Shown here one piece after another: positions 8,312 to 15,637 of a DNA stretch of 16,710 nt. The notes beneath the pieces are model-generated. The model made no database searches and had not been told where the DNA came from. It saw only the letters and a list, made by a program, of their open reading frames with translations. Within the stretch, counting starts at the first letter, position 1, and the number at the start of each line of letters is the position of its first letter. The stretch comes from Desulfonatronospira sp964577315 (GTDB lineage Bacteria > Desulfobacterota > Desulfovibrionia > Desulfovibrionales > Desulfonatronovibrionaceae): assembly GCA_964577315.1 (NCBI GenBank), contig CAZNYT010000050.1, forward strand, positions 1-16,710, in the 5' to 3' direction. Position numbers and translations under genes: made by a program.

Positions 8312-8349
8312 GGCCGGGAAGTTTTGGGAACCAGGCAAGCTTCCCGGCC
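8312..8349 (+). terminator. GC-rich hairpin 20 nt after the NuoG-like stop
   Basis: Perfect 10-bp arms, GGCCGGGAAG (8312-8321) and CTTCCCGGCC (8340-8349), enclose an 18-nt loop. The position just after a stop codon and before a 140-nt leader suggests transcript-end formation or RNA protection. No T-tract follows directly (the T-rich stretch begins about 40 nt later), so it is not a classical intrinsic terminator. Confidence 0.45.
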
Positions 8350-8376
8350 ATTACCAGTCATCCTACCTCTGGAAGA

Positions 8377-8405
8377 TTAAATGCATCTATTTTTTTCGTT
8401 ATATT
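8377..8405 (+). promoter_or_regulatory. Possible promoter for the formate dehydrogenase module
   Basis: A TATATT -10-like box (8400-8405) lies 17 nt after a weak TTAAAT -35-like box (8377-8382), within a T-rich stretch of the 198-nt gap 8293-8490 and downstream of the hairpin. The geometry is right but the -35 is poor. No sigma-54 GG-N10-GC signature was found here. Confidence 0.27.
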
Positions 8406-8490
8406 TTTCGGGATAGGCAGGAAAAAAGGGATGCCTGCAAAGGTAGCTGCATAACTGTGAGGGTTAGAAAAAGTTATCAAGGATAAGACC

Positions 8491-8952
8491 ATGGATGAAG
8501 CATTAACCAGTATTGTGTCCAACTACTATCAAAACGAAGGCAACGTTCTCACCCTGCTTCAGGATCTGGAGGAGAGTTTCGGATACATCCCGGAAGAGAG
8601 CGTGTTTGAACTCTCCCGAAGGCTGAATATACCTTCCAGCAGGTTCTATGGCATTGCCACATTTTACTCCCAGTTTCATTTAAAGCCCAGGGGACAGAAT
8701 ATAATCACTGTTTGTCGGGGCACCCCGTGTCACGTCAAGGGCTCGGAGAAGATTTTCAACCGGATGCGCATGGAGTTGGATATCCCCGAGGGTGAGGATA
8801 CCTCGGAGGACATGACCTTTACTGTGGAAGACGTCAATTGTGTCGGGGCTTGCGGGATGGCCCCTGTGGTCATGATTAACAGCCAGGTACACGGGGAGAT
8901 GAACATAAAAAAGGCGATGCAGGAAGTAAACAAGCTGCGCGCCGAGGAATAA
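8491..8952 (+). CDS. nuoE: NuoE-like [2Fe-2S] subunit, formate dehydrogenase module
   Basis: The product (153 aa) is a second NuoE-family protein: a helical N-terminal domain with FGYIPEESVF and YGIATFYSQFH, then a thioredoxin-like [2Fe-2S] domain with C75-x4-C80 (VCRGTPCH) and C117-x3-C121 (NCVGACGMAP). It is a paralogue of the protein encoded at 2141 but clearly diverged from it. It belongs with the NuoF-like and formate dehydrogenase genes downstream, as in NAD-linked multi-subunit formate dehydrogenases, where it forms a pair with NuoF. The start is preceded by AAGGA (8479-8483). The gap to nuoF is 235 nt, unusually long for this gene pair, and is largely filled by the inverted-repeat element at 8989-9157. 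Confidence 0.92.
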   Translation: MDEALTSIVSNYYQNEGNVLTLLQDLEESFGYIPEESVFELSRRLNIPSSRFYGIATFYSQFHLKPRGQNIITVCRGTPCHVKGSEKIFNRMRMELDIPEGEDTSEDMTFTVEDVNCVGACGMAPVVMINSQVHGEMNIKKAMQEVNKLRAEE

Positions 8953-8988
8953 AGAGCAAGTTTCAAAAGATTCTGGCTTCGCTGCTAT

Positions 8989-9157
8989 AACTACAACGAA
9001 ACTTATTATCCAAAAGTCCGAGGGTTCTGTAAGCAGGCCGTCGCTCACACAGTTTACGCCCAGTTTCCAGAACCCTCGGACCTCGAGTACGAGTTGCTGC
9101 CATAATAGTAAGGCTGTTTATAGAGCCATGGTTACAGAACCAAGTTTCGTTGTAGTT
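8989..9157. mobile_element. MITE-like element with 16-bp terminal inverted repeats and CTAT flanking repeats
   Basis: Perfect 16-bp inverted repeats AACTACAACGAAACTT (8989-9004) and its complement (9142-9157) bound a 169-bp segment. The bases CTAT occur directly outside both ends (8985-8988 and 9158-9161), as expected for a 4-bp target-site duplication. The interior has no credible gene and holds a further inverted repeat (9016-9029/9068-9081). Small size, terminal repeats, flanking duplication and position inside a normally tight nuoE-nuoF gap all fit a non-autonomous element moved by a transposase encoded elsewhere. I could not assign an IS family. A structured regulatory RNA is the main alternative. 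Confidence 0.6.
9016..9081. repeat. Inner 14-bp inverted repeat within the MITE-like element
   Basis: GTCCGAGGGTTCTG (9016-9029) and its exact complement (9068-9081) flank a 38-nt loop. Part of the left arm, GGTTCTGTAA (9023-9032), is also complementary to 9132-9141, which directly adjoins the outer right repeat. The left arm can therefore pair with either of two downstream partners. No T-tract follows, so this is not a simple terminator. Confidence 0.7.
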
Positions 9158-9187
9158 CTATCTGTTTTGGGAAATTGGAGTCAATTG

Positions 9188-10969
9188 ATGGGTAACAAGG
9201 ATATTATTATCAAGGTTTGCTCTGGTACGGGAAGCGTAGCTGCCGGCGGGGAGCAGGTTCTGGAAGCATTCAGGGACAGAGTGGAATCCACCGGGGCGGA
9301 AGCCCAGGTCCAAGAGAGGTGTCAGGCGCATCAAGTGGGTTGCAGGGGGTTTTGTTCCCGGGACGTAATGGTGGACGTGGTCAGCGGCGATGAAAAGATC
9401 ACCTATGAACGGGTCAAGCCGGATATGGTGTCCAGAATATTTGAGGAGCACATCCTTCAGGGCACACCGATCCAGGAATGGATGGCCAGCGAGTCCTACC
9501 AGGCCTTTCAATCCAATCAAACCAAAGTAGTCCTTTCCAATAGCGGGGAAATCGATCCGGAAAACCTGGACGCCTATATAGGCGTTGGTGGATTCCATGC
9601 AGCACGGCTGGCTTTTACCGAGTTCGAACCCAAGGAGATCATAGAGGAGATCAAGCGGTCCAATCTCAGGGGAAGGGGAGGTGCAGGTTTCCCTACCGGT
9701 TTGAAATGGGAGTTTGCCTGGCGGATGGACTCTGAAAGCAAGTACGTGATATGCAACGGCAATGAAAGCGATCCCGGGGCTTTTGCGGATAGATGTGTAA
9801 TGGAAAGCGATCCTCATGCCATCGTGGAGGGCATGATGATTTGTGCCCGGGCCATCGGCGCAAGCAAGGGATACATATATATCCGGGACGGATATGCCCT
9901 GGCTATCAGACGCTTGCGGGCGGCTGTAAAACAGTGCTACGAACGCGGATTCCTGGGTGAAAACATTTTTGATACCGGCCTGAATATGGATATCAGGGTT
10001 TATCCTGCCCCGGGTGCTTTTATCAGCGGCGAGGCCACTGCTCTCATGCGCACCCTGGAGGGCAAAAGACCCATGCCCACCCCCAGGATATGGCGTACAG
10101 CAGAAAAGGGGCTGTGGGAAAAACCCACTGTTTTGAACAATGCCGAAACCCTGGCAAATATTCCCCAGATACTTTCCAAGGGAGCCAAATGGTTCGCAGG
10201 TTTGGGCACGGAAAAAAGCGGGGGGACAAAGGTCTTTTCTCTGACCGGGAAAGTGAAGAATACTGGTTTGGTGGAAATCCCCTTGGGTACCTCCCTGAGA
10301 GAGGTGGTTTATAATATAGGCGGCGGAATCCCGGAGGATAAGGCCTTTAAAGGGGTGCAGCTGGGCGGTCCTACAGGTGGGTGCGTTCCAGCTTCATTTT
10401 TGGATAGCAGCATAGATTACGAGTCCCTGGCCTTAGCCGGAAGCATTATGGGATCCGGGGGCATGGTGGTCCTGGACGAGACCAATTGCGTGGTGGATAC
10501 AGCCAAGTTTTTCCTGAACATAACCCACGCGGAATCCTGCGGGAAATGTACCCCGTGCCGCATAGGCACCAAAAGGATGTTCGAAATACTGGAGAGGATC
10601 ACCAATGGTCAGGGGGCAAATGGGGATATAGAGCTTCTTGAGGATCTGGGTAGCCATATCCGGACAAGCTCTTTGTGCGGCTTCGGGATGACCGTACCCA
10701 ATCCGGTCCTTAGCACCATCAGGTATTTCCGGGAGGAGTACGCGGCTCACATCAGGGACAAGAAATGTCCGGCCCTGGTGTGCAAGAGTCTTTTAACCTT
10801 TTCCATCAATGAGGACAACTGCACTGGGTGTGGCATGTGCAAAAAGGTTTGCCCTGCGGACGCTATCCGGGGGACGCGCAAGAAGCCGCACAGTATCGAT
10901 CAGAACCTGTGTGTGAAGTGCGGTTCCTGTTTTGACGTATGCAAGTTCGGTTCCGTATTAAGGGAGTAA
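9188..10969 (+). CDS. nuoF: NuoF-like NAD(P)H-binding flavoprotein of the formate dehydrogenase (FdhB-type)
   Basis: The product (593 aa) should transfer electrons between NAD(P)H and the Fe-S chain of the formate dehydrogenase encoded 34 nt downstream. It has an N-terminal thioredoxin-like domain, the FMN/NAD(P)H core (NLRGRGGAGFP from residue 159, NGNESDPGAF), the N3 [4Fe-4S] site (C451, C454, C457, C497) and 2[4Fe-4S] (C545/548/551/555, C575/578/581/585). It lacks the CBS tail of its paralogue at 2721. In the N-terminal domain the usual C-x4-C is C11-x4-S16, so one [2Fe-2S] ligand appears lost. I chose ATG 9188, with GGAG at 9177-9180. The in-frame ATG at 9128 has no ribosome site and lies inside the inverted-repeat element. 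Confidence 0.93.
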   Translation: MGNKDIIIKVCSGTGSVAAGGEQVLEAFRDRVESTGAEAQVQERCQAHQVGCRGFCSRDVMVDVVSGDEKITYERVKPDMVSRIFEEHILQGTPIQEWMASESYQAFQSNQTKVVLSNSGEIDPENLDAYIGVGGFHAARLAFTEFEPKEIIEEIKRSNLRGRGGAGFPTGLKWEFAWRMDSESKYVICNGNESDPGAFADRCVMESDPHAIVEGMMICARAIGASKGYIYIRDGYALAIRRLRAAVKQCYERGFLGENIFDTGLNMDIRVYPAPGAFISGEATALMRTLEGKRPMPTPRIWRTAEKGLWEKPTVLNNAETLANIPQILSKGAKWFAGLGTEKSGGTKVFSLTGKVKNTGLVEIPLGTSLREVVYNIGGGIPEDKAFKGVQLGGPTGGCVPASFLDSSIDYESLALAGSIMGSGGMVVLDETNCVVDTAKFFLNITHAESCGKCTPCRIGTKRMFEILERITNGQGANGDIELLEDLGSHIRTSSLCGFGMTVPNPVLSTIRYFREEYAAHIRDKKCPALVCKSLLTFSINEDNCTGCGMCKKVCPADAIRGTRKKPHSIDQNLCVKCGSCFDVCKFGSVLRE

Positions 10970-11003
10970 AGCCCAGTCTCCGAGTGGAGAAAAGAGGATA
11001 CAT

Positions 11004-13742
11004 ATGGTTACCTTGAACATAGACGGCAGGGAAGTTTCAGTTCCCAGAAAATCTACAGTCCTGGATGCTGTCCGGGAGTTGGGGATAGTTCTCCCCACTC
11101 TGTGCCACCACCCGGAATTATCTCCGTTCGGGGGATGCAGGCTATGCCTGGTGGAAATCTCGGGGCGGAGCAGACCTGTTGCCGCCTGCTGTACCCTTGT
11201 TCAGGAGGGTATGGTGGTACATACTGCCACGTCCCATCTGGAAAACTTGAGAAGAACCAACCTGGAGCTTCTTTTGTCCGATCATCCCAACGATTGCATG
11301 CTTTGTGAGCGGGCAGGTAACTGCAAGCTCCAGGAACTGGCCTATTATTATGGCCTCAGGGACAACAGGTTTATAGGGGAGAGAAGAACCTTTGAACAAC
11401 AGGACAACAATCCCTTTATAGCCAGGGATATGGAGAAATGTGTCCTATGCGGACAGTGTGTTCGGATCTGCGATGAAGTTCAGGGAGTGGAGGCCATAGA
11501 TTTTACCAGCAAGGGTTTTTGGACCAATATCAGTCCTCCATTTGAAAAGGATCTGGATTGCGAGTTCTGCGGTCAATGCGTCGGGGTATGCCCTACAGGG
11601 GCTTTGACCGGCAGAATGTGGTCTTTCAAGGGCAGACAGAAATTCCGGGAAGTGGATACAGTCTGTCCCTATTGCGGCTGCGGATGCAACCTGACCCTAG
11701 CTGTGAAAAAGAACGAAATCGTTAGGGTGTATTCCAGGAAGGACACCATCAACAACGGCATGTTGTGCGCCAAGGGCAGGTTCGGTTATGAATTCGTGAG
11801 CAGCCCGGATAGATTAACCCATCCCCTTATCAGGGTGGGATCCAAGAGGGACTGGGAGCTGGATCAGAGCAATACTTATTCTCAGTCCAGTTCCTCCCGG
11901 GAACGATCTTGGGATCCAGGGAGCTTCAAGGAGGTTTCCTGGGAGGAAGCCCTGGATTATATTGCTTCCAGTATCAAAAAGGTCAAGGAAGAACACGGCC
12001 CGGACAGCATAGGTGGTCTGGCCTCGGCCAGATGCACCAATGAGGAGAACTATCTGTTCCAGAAATTCATGCGGGCCGCTGTAGGCACCCATAATGTGGA
12101 TCATTGCGCCAGGTACTGACACAGCGCCACTGTTGCCGGTCTGGCAACAGTCTTTGGATCCGGGGCAATGACTAACTCCATGTCCGAGATCAAGCATAAC
12201 GATGTTATCCTGGTCATAGGATCCAACACTACAGAGACCCATCCCATAATCGGGCTGGAGATGAAAAAGGCCATCCGCAACGGGGCCAAGCTTATCCTGG
12301 TAGATCCCAGGAAGATAGAGCTCTCCAAATGGGCCCATATCCATTTGCAGCTACGGCCCGGAACTGATGTGGCCCTCTTGAATGCCATGATGCACGAGAT
12401 CGTGAGCCAGGGTCTGACCAATCAGGCCTTTATAAACGCTCGGACTCAGGGCTTTGAGGAATTTCAGGAGACCTTGTCGGGTTACACCCCGGAATACGGG
12501 GAAGAGATCAGCGGCGTTCCCGGGGACAAGATAAGGGAGGCAGCCAGCTTGTATGCCCGGGGCGGTCACCCGGGGATATATTATACCATGGGGATCACCC
12601 AGCATACCCACGGCACGGACAATGTCTTTGCCATAGCCAACCTGGCCCTGATGACCGGGAATCTGGGCAGGAGATACACCGGGGTCAATCCTTTGAGGGG
12701 ACAGAACAATGTTCAGGGTTCCACGGACATGGGATGCATACCGGGGTTTTATCCCGGATATCAGAGTGTGAGCGTACCCGGGGTAAGGCAAAAGTTTGAA
12801 AGGGCCTGGAAGACCGAGCTTGCCTCCCAGCCGGGGAAAACAGCTACGGATATGACCGAATCCGCTATCAACGGGGACTTGAAGGCGTTGTACATCAAGG
12901 GGGAAAATCCGGTGCTTAGCGATCCGGATATCAAGCATACTGCCCGGGCCCTAAAAAACCTGGATCTGCTGGTAGTACAGGATATCTTTTTGACCGAAAC
13001 CGCTGAGCTTGCAGACGTGGTCCTGCCTGCTGCCTGCTTTGCGGAAAAGAACGGAACCTTTACCAACACCGAAAGACGGGTGCAGAGGGTGCGCAAGGCT
13101 GTGGATCCTCCAGGAGAGGCCAGGGATGACTCCTGGATAATATCTCAGTTGTCCCGGAGACTGGGCTACGACATGCAATATGAAAACCAGGAGGAAGTCT
13201 TCAAGGAAGCCGGACAGGTGTGGCCGGCCCTGGCCGGGATGGATTATACTAGAATCGATGAGACCGGACTGCAGTGGCCGTGTCCCACCCGGGATCATCC
13301 TGGCACCCCATATTTGTTCAAAGGGGGCTTCCCCAAGGCCCAGCCGGCTTTTACCCCGGTTCATTACAGGGCCTCGGAAGAAGTGGTGGATGAGGAGTAT
13401 CCCTTGATACTTACCACTGGGAGGGAATTGCTCCAGTACCATACCGGTTCCATGACCAGAAGAGTGGAAGCAATCAACAAGGCTTTAGCCGGGCCTTACA
13501 TAGAGATACATCCAGAGGATGCCAAAGGCGCAGGTATAGAAAACGGGCAAATGATCCGGGTGGTTTCCCGCAGGGGGGAAATAGACATTGTGGCCTTGGT
13601 TTCGGACAGGCCGGTGCAGGGTACAGTGTTCATTCCCTTCCACTTCAAGGAGGCGGCAGCCAATATGTTGACCAACACTGCTTTGGATCCCATTGCCAAG
13701 ATCCCGGAACTGAAGGTGTGTGCGGTAAGGATCCAGCCCTAA
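11004..13742 (+). CDS. fdhA: Selenocysteine-containing NAD(P)-linked formate dehydrogenase, catalytic subunit
   Basis: The product (912 aa, read through UGA 12117-12119 as Sec372) interconverts CO2 and formate at a Mo- or W-bis-pterin site, the first step of the methyl branch. In order it has a [2Fe-2S] domain (C34, C45, C48, C62), a His-Cys [4Fe-4S] site (H94, C98, C101, C107), 2[4Fe-4S] (C146/149/152/156, C186/189/192/196), the catalytic-domain [4Fe-4S] site (C221, C224, C228, C255), the active motif HCARYUHSATVAG, and MopB and C-terminal cofactor-binding domains up to FHFKEAAANMLTN. The two halves are in the same frame and continue across the UGA as ordinary family sequence. A serine-rich insert occupies about 280-307. 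The domain plan resembles the acetogen FdhA that pairs with a NuoF-like subunit. GAGG precedes the ATG. Confidence 0.95.
12117..12152 (+). promoter_or_regulatory. UGA selenocysteine codon and bacterial SECIS hairpin
   Basis: After UGA (12117-12119) comes a 9-bp stem, 12129-12137 with 12143-12151 (core CTGTTGCC/GGCAACAG), closing a GGTCT loop at 12138-12142. The loop starts 18 nt after the UGA, the same distance and the same GGUCU loop sequence as I recall for the E. coli fdhF SECIS. This element would recruit SelB with Sec-tRNA. It implies that selA, selB, selC and selD exist elsewhere in the genome. Confidence 0.93.
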
Positions 13743-13876
13743 AAACGAACCCTGGTTCAATGTCCGGGGTCCTGGTCCGAATTAAAGTGCGCCTGGATAT
13801 GTTTTTTGGGGTGAAATGATTTTTGTGTTCGGTAGTTAGGTTCTCAACATGAATTCAAGGTAAAAAAGGAGCAGAA

Positions 13877-14332
13877 ATGATCAATGTAAATTTACTCAAG
13901 AACCAGATCTTGCTTCAAAACATGGATGAGGAAGAATTGCGCAAGATTGCAGAAATTATAGAGCCGGTTTCCCTTAAAAAAGGAGAGGTTCTTTTTCAGG
14001 AAGATGATGATACCAGGGGAGTTTGGCTCATTCAATCCGGCAAGATCCAGATATCCAAGATGGCCGCAGACGGATGGAGGCAAACCCTGGTGGTTTTGGG
14101 AGGGGGGCACTTTTTCGGAGAGCTTTCCATTATAGAGAACAGAAAACATGTATCCCTGGCAGAAGCTTTGGAGGACACCGAGCTTTTGCTGCTGCCCAAG
14201 GAAAAATTCGAAAGAATCATGGAGGAGGATTGCGCCCTGGCCCTGGATTTTTTCAAGAGCATGGTGGTGGCAATGAGCCAGAATTTGCGCCGGATGAACG
14301 ACAAGTTTCTAAGCGTCTTGATCAGTTATTAA
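13877..14332 (+). CDS. Cyclic-nucleotide-binding-domain protein without DNA-binding domain
   Basis: The product (151 aa) is a single Crp/Fnr-type cNMP-binding beta-roll: LKKGEVLFQEDDDTRGVWLIQSGKIQISK (about 35-63), then GGGHFFGELSIIENRKHVSLAEA (about 75-97, the phosphate-binding cassette region), then a C-terminal helix. The C-terminal helix-turn-helix of Crp/Fnr regulators is absent, and the gene stops cleanly with TAA. It may therefore sense a nucleotide and act through protein contact, or be a remnant of a regulator. The phosphate-binding Arg is not in the exact canonical context, so the ligand is uncertain. GGAG at 13868-13871 precedes the start. It lies 134 nt after fdhA. Confidence 0.85.
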   Translation: MINVNLLKNQILLQNMDEEELRKIAEIIEPVSLKKGEVLFQEDDDTRGVWLIQSGKIQISKMAADGWRQTLVVLGGGHFFGELSIIENRKHVSLAEALEDTELLLLPKEKFERIMEEDCALALDFFKSMVVAMSQNLRRMNDKFLSVLISY

Positions 14333-14337
14333 TAACA

Positions 14338-14365
14338 GGCAGTCGTTCGTGCATATGAACCTGCC
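14338..14365 (+). terminator. Hairpin just after the CNBD gene
   Basis: GGCAG (14338-14342) pairs with CTGCC (14361-14365), and GTTC (14345-14348) pairs with GAAC (14357-14360). This leaves a 2-nt bulge and an 8-nt loop. It begins 6 nt after the stop codon, where a terminator is expected, but is not followed by a T-tract. Confidence 0.35.
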
Positions 14366-14414
14366 GCTCGTCTAAAAACAAGAGTCCGGGGTAGATGGTT
14401 ATCCCTACACTAAA

Positions 14415-14446
14415 TGCTGCACAAGAATCTAGGCTTTGTCGCAGCA
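14415..14446 (+). other. Bulged stem-loop in the folD leader region
   Basis: TGCTGC (14415-14420) pairs with GCAGCA (14441-14446), and ACAA (14421-14424) with TTGT (14436-14439). There is one bulged C and an 11-nt loop. It sits mid-way in the 246-nt gap 14333-14578, which contains no gene I can support and no convincing promoter. Confidence 0.35.
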
Positions 14447-14538
14447 AGCAAGATTATAGCCCACAAAAAAAGCTTTAACATTCACAAAACCTCTAGCTGC
14501 GGCACGTAGCTGAAAAAGACTTGGCCCAATAAAAAACC

Positions 14539-14562
14539 AGCCAAAAATGATATATTTTGGCT
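14539..14562. promoter_or_regulatory. AT-rich 8-bp palindrome abutting the folD ribosome site
   Basis: AGCCAAAA (14539-14546) and TTTTGGCT (14555-14562) flank 8 nt and end 2 nt before the strong AAAGGAGG (14565-14572) of folD. The position suits an operator or an RNA hairpin that affects ribosome access. No known factor is recognised. Confidence 0.4.
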
Positions 14563-14578
14563 TCAAAGGAGGTTGATT

Positions 14579-15427
14579 ATGCAGGATAAGATTTTGGACG
14601 GCAAGGGCGTGGCTGCTACCATTCGAAGCGAGCTCGCCGAAGAGATCCAGAATTTGCAGGATACCAGGAACATAACTCCTGGGCTGGACGTGGTTCTGGT
14701 GGGTGAGGATCCCGCTTCCCAGGTATACGTCAATATGAAGGAAAAGACTTGCAACGCCTTGGGGATTACTTCCCGCAAGCACGAGTTGTCCGAGGATGTT
14801 TCCCAGGATGATCTGTTGTCCCTGATAGATAAGTTGAACCATGATCCGGAAGTGGACGGCATACTAGTGCAGTTGCCTTTGCCGGATCACATAGATGAAA
14901 ACCTGGTTCTGGACCGGATCAAGGTGGAAAAGGATGTGGACGGATTTCATCCCACCAGCATGGGCAGGCTGGTGCAGAACCAGCCCGGTTTCCGGGCAGC
15001 CACCCCGGCGGGAGTCATGGAGCTGTTAAAGAGAAGCGGAGTGGAGGTGCAGGGCAAGGAAGCCGTGGTTCTCGGGCGCAGCAATATCGTGGGCAAGCCC
15101 ATAGCCTTGTTGCTTCTCAACGCCAACGCCACGGTAACCGTTGCTCATTCCAGGACCCCGGATCTCAGCGAGGTCTGCCGCAGGGCAGATATTTTGGTGG
15201 TTAGCGTGGGCCGGCAGCAGATGGTTACTGCGGACATGGTCAAGGAAGGAGCAGTAGTGGTGGATGTTGGCATTCACCGTACCGAAAGCGGATTGGTAGG
15301 AGATGTGGACTTTGACCAGGTCAAGGACAAGGTTTCAGCCATCACCCCCGTACCGGGCGGTGTGGGGCCCATGACCATAGCCATGCTCATGTCCAATACC
15401 GTGGCTGCGGCTAAAAATCGGTCCTAA
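14579..15427 (+). CDS. folD: Bifunctional methylenetetrahydrofolate dehydrogenase / methenyltetrahydrofolate cyclohydrolase
   Basis: The product (282 aa, normal family length) interconverts methylene-, methenyl- and formyl-tetrahydrofolate in the methyl branch, with NAD(P). Visible signatures are YVNMKEKTC with the catalytic Tyr and Lys, DGILVQLPLPDHI, the KDVDGFHP loop, the Rossmann motif VVLGRSNIVGKPIA and the C-terminal ITPVPGGVGPMTIAML. The segment before the Rossmann domain reads RAATPAGVMELL, where many homologues have a Cys in PCTP. I chose ATG 14579 because AAAGGAGG ends 6 nt before it; an in-frame TTG at 14573 lies too close to that site. Its place between formate dehydrogenase and acsD supports a pathway role. 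Confidence 0.97.
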   Translation: MQDKILDGKGVAATIRSELAEEIQNLQDTRNITPGLDVVLVGEDPASQVYVNMKEKTCNALGITSRKHELSEDVSQDDLLSLIDKLNHDPEVDGILVQLPLPDHIDENLVLDRIKVEKDVDGFHPTSMGRLVQNQPGFRAATPAGVMELLKRSGVEVQGKEAVVLGRSNIVGKPIALLLLNANATVTVAHSRTPDLSEVCRRADILVVSVGRQQMVTADMVKEGAVVVDVGIHRTESGLVGDVDFDQVKDKVSAITPVPGGVGPMTIAMLMSNTVAAAKNRS

Positions 15428-15637
15428 TGTCAGGTGCCTGTTGAATTATTGCTCGATGATGGGGAGGTTTTGAGTCCAGCAGTGTTTAGATACAGGGCTA
15501 GTATGCGTTATCCTGGATCCCTGGAGCCAGGCAAGTACCTGCACATACAAAGTTACGGATTCAGTTGGAACCACAAAAGGTGCGGGCAAAAGGGAAAAAT
15601 CCTGCAACAATTGATAATAACAAGGAGATAGGGAGCC

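Noticed and set aside
8265..8486. 73-aa open frame overlapping the NuoG-like stop
   Set aside because: It starts inside the upstream gene in another frame and runs through the hairpin and T-rich leader. There is no ribosome site and no family resemblance.
9128..9187. N-terminal extension of NuoF from ATG 9128
   Set aside because: It has no ribosome site, its first part lies inside the inverted-repeat element, and its residues do not resemble the family. ATG 9188 has GGAG at good spacing.
12168..13742. Independent 524-aa molybdopterin oxidoreductase starting at ATG 12168
   Set aside because: It is in the same frame as the upstream segment and has no ribosome site. The sequence joining them through UGA is conserved family sequence with a SECIS, so it is one selenoprotein.
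13747..13758. GAACCCTGGTTC palindrome just after fdhA
   Set aside because: Too short for a stable terminator, with at most 4 bp and a 4-nt loop, and no T-tract follows.
14475..14503. TTAACA as a -35 box for folD
   Set aside because: No acceptable -10 sequence is found at 16-18 nt spacing.
15435..15533. TGCCTG ... CAGGCA inverted repeat around the folD-acsD gap
   Set aside because: Only 6 bp over about 90 nt, which is expected by chance. No flanking duplication was seen.
15434..15631. 65-aa open frame between folD and acsD
   Set aside because: It has no ribosome site and no recognisable sequence, and it covers ordinary intergenic DNA.
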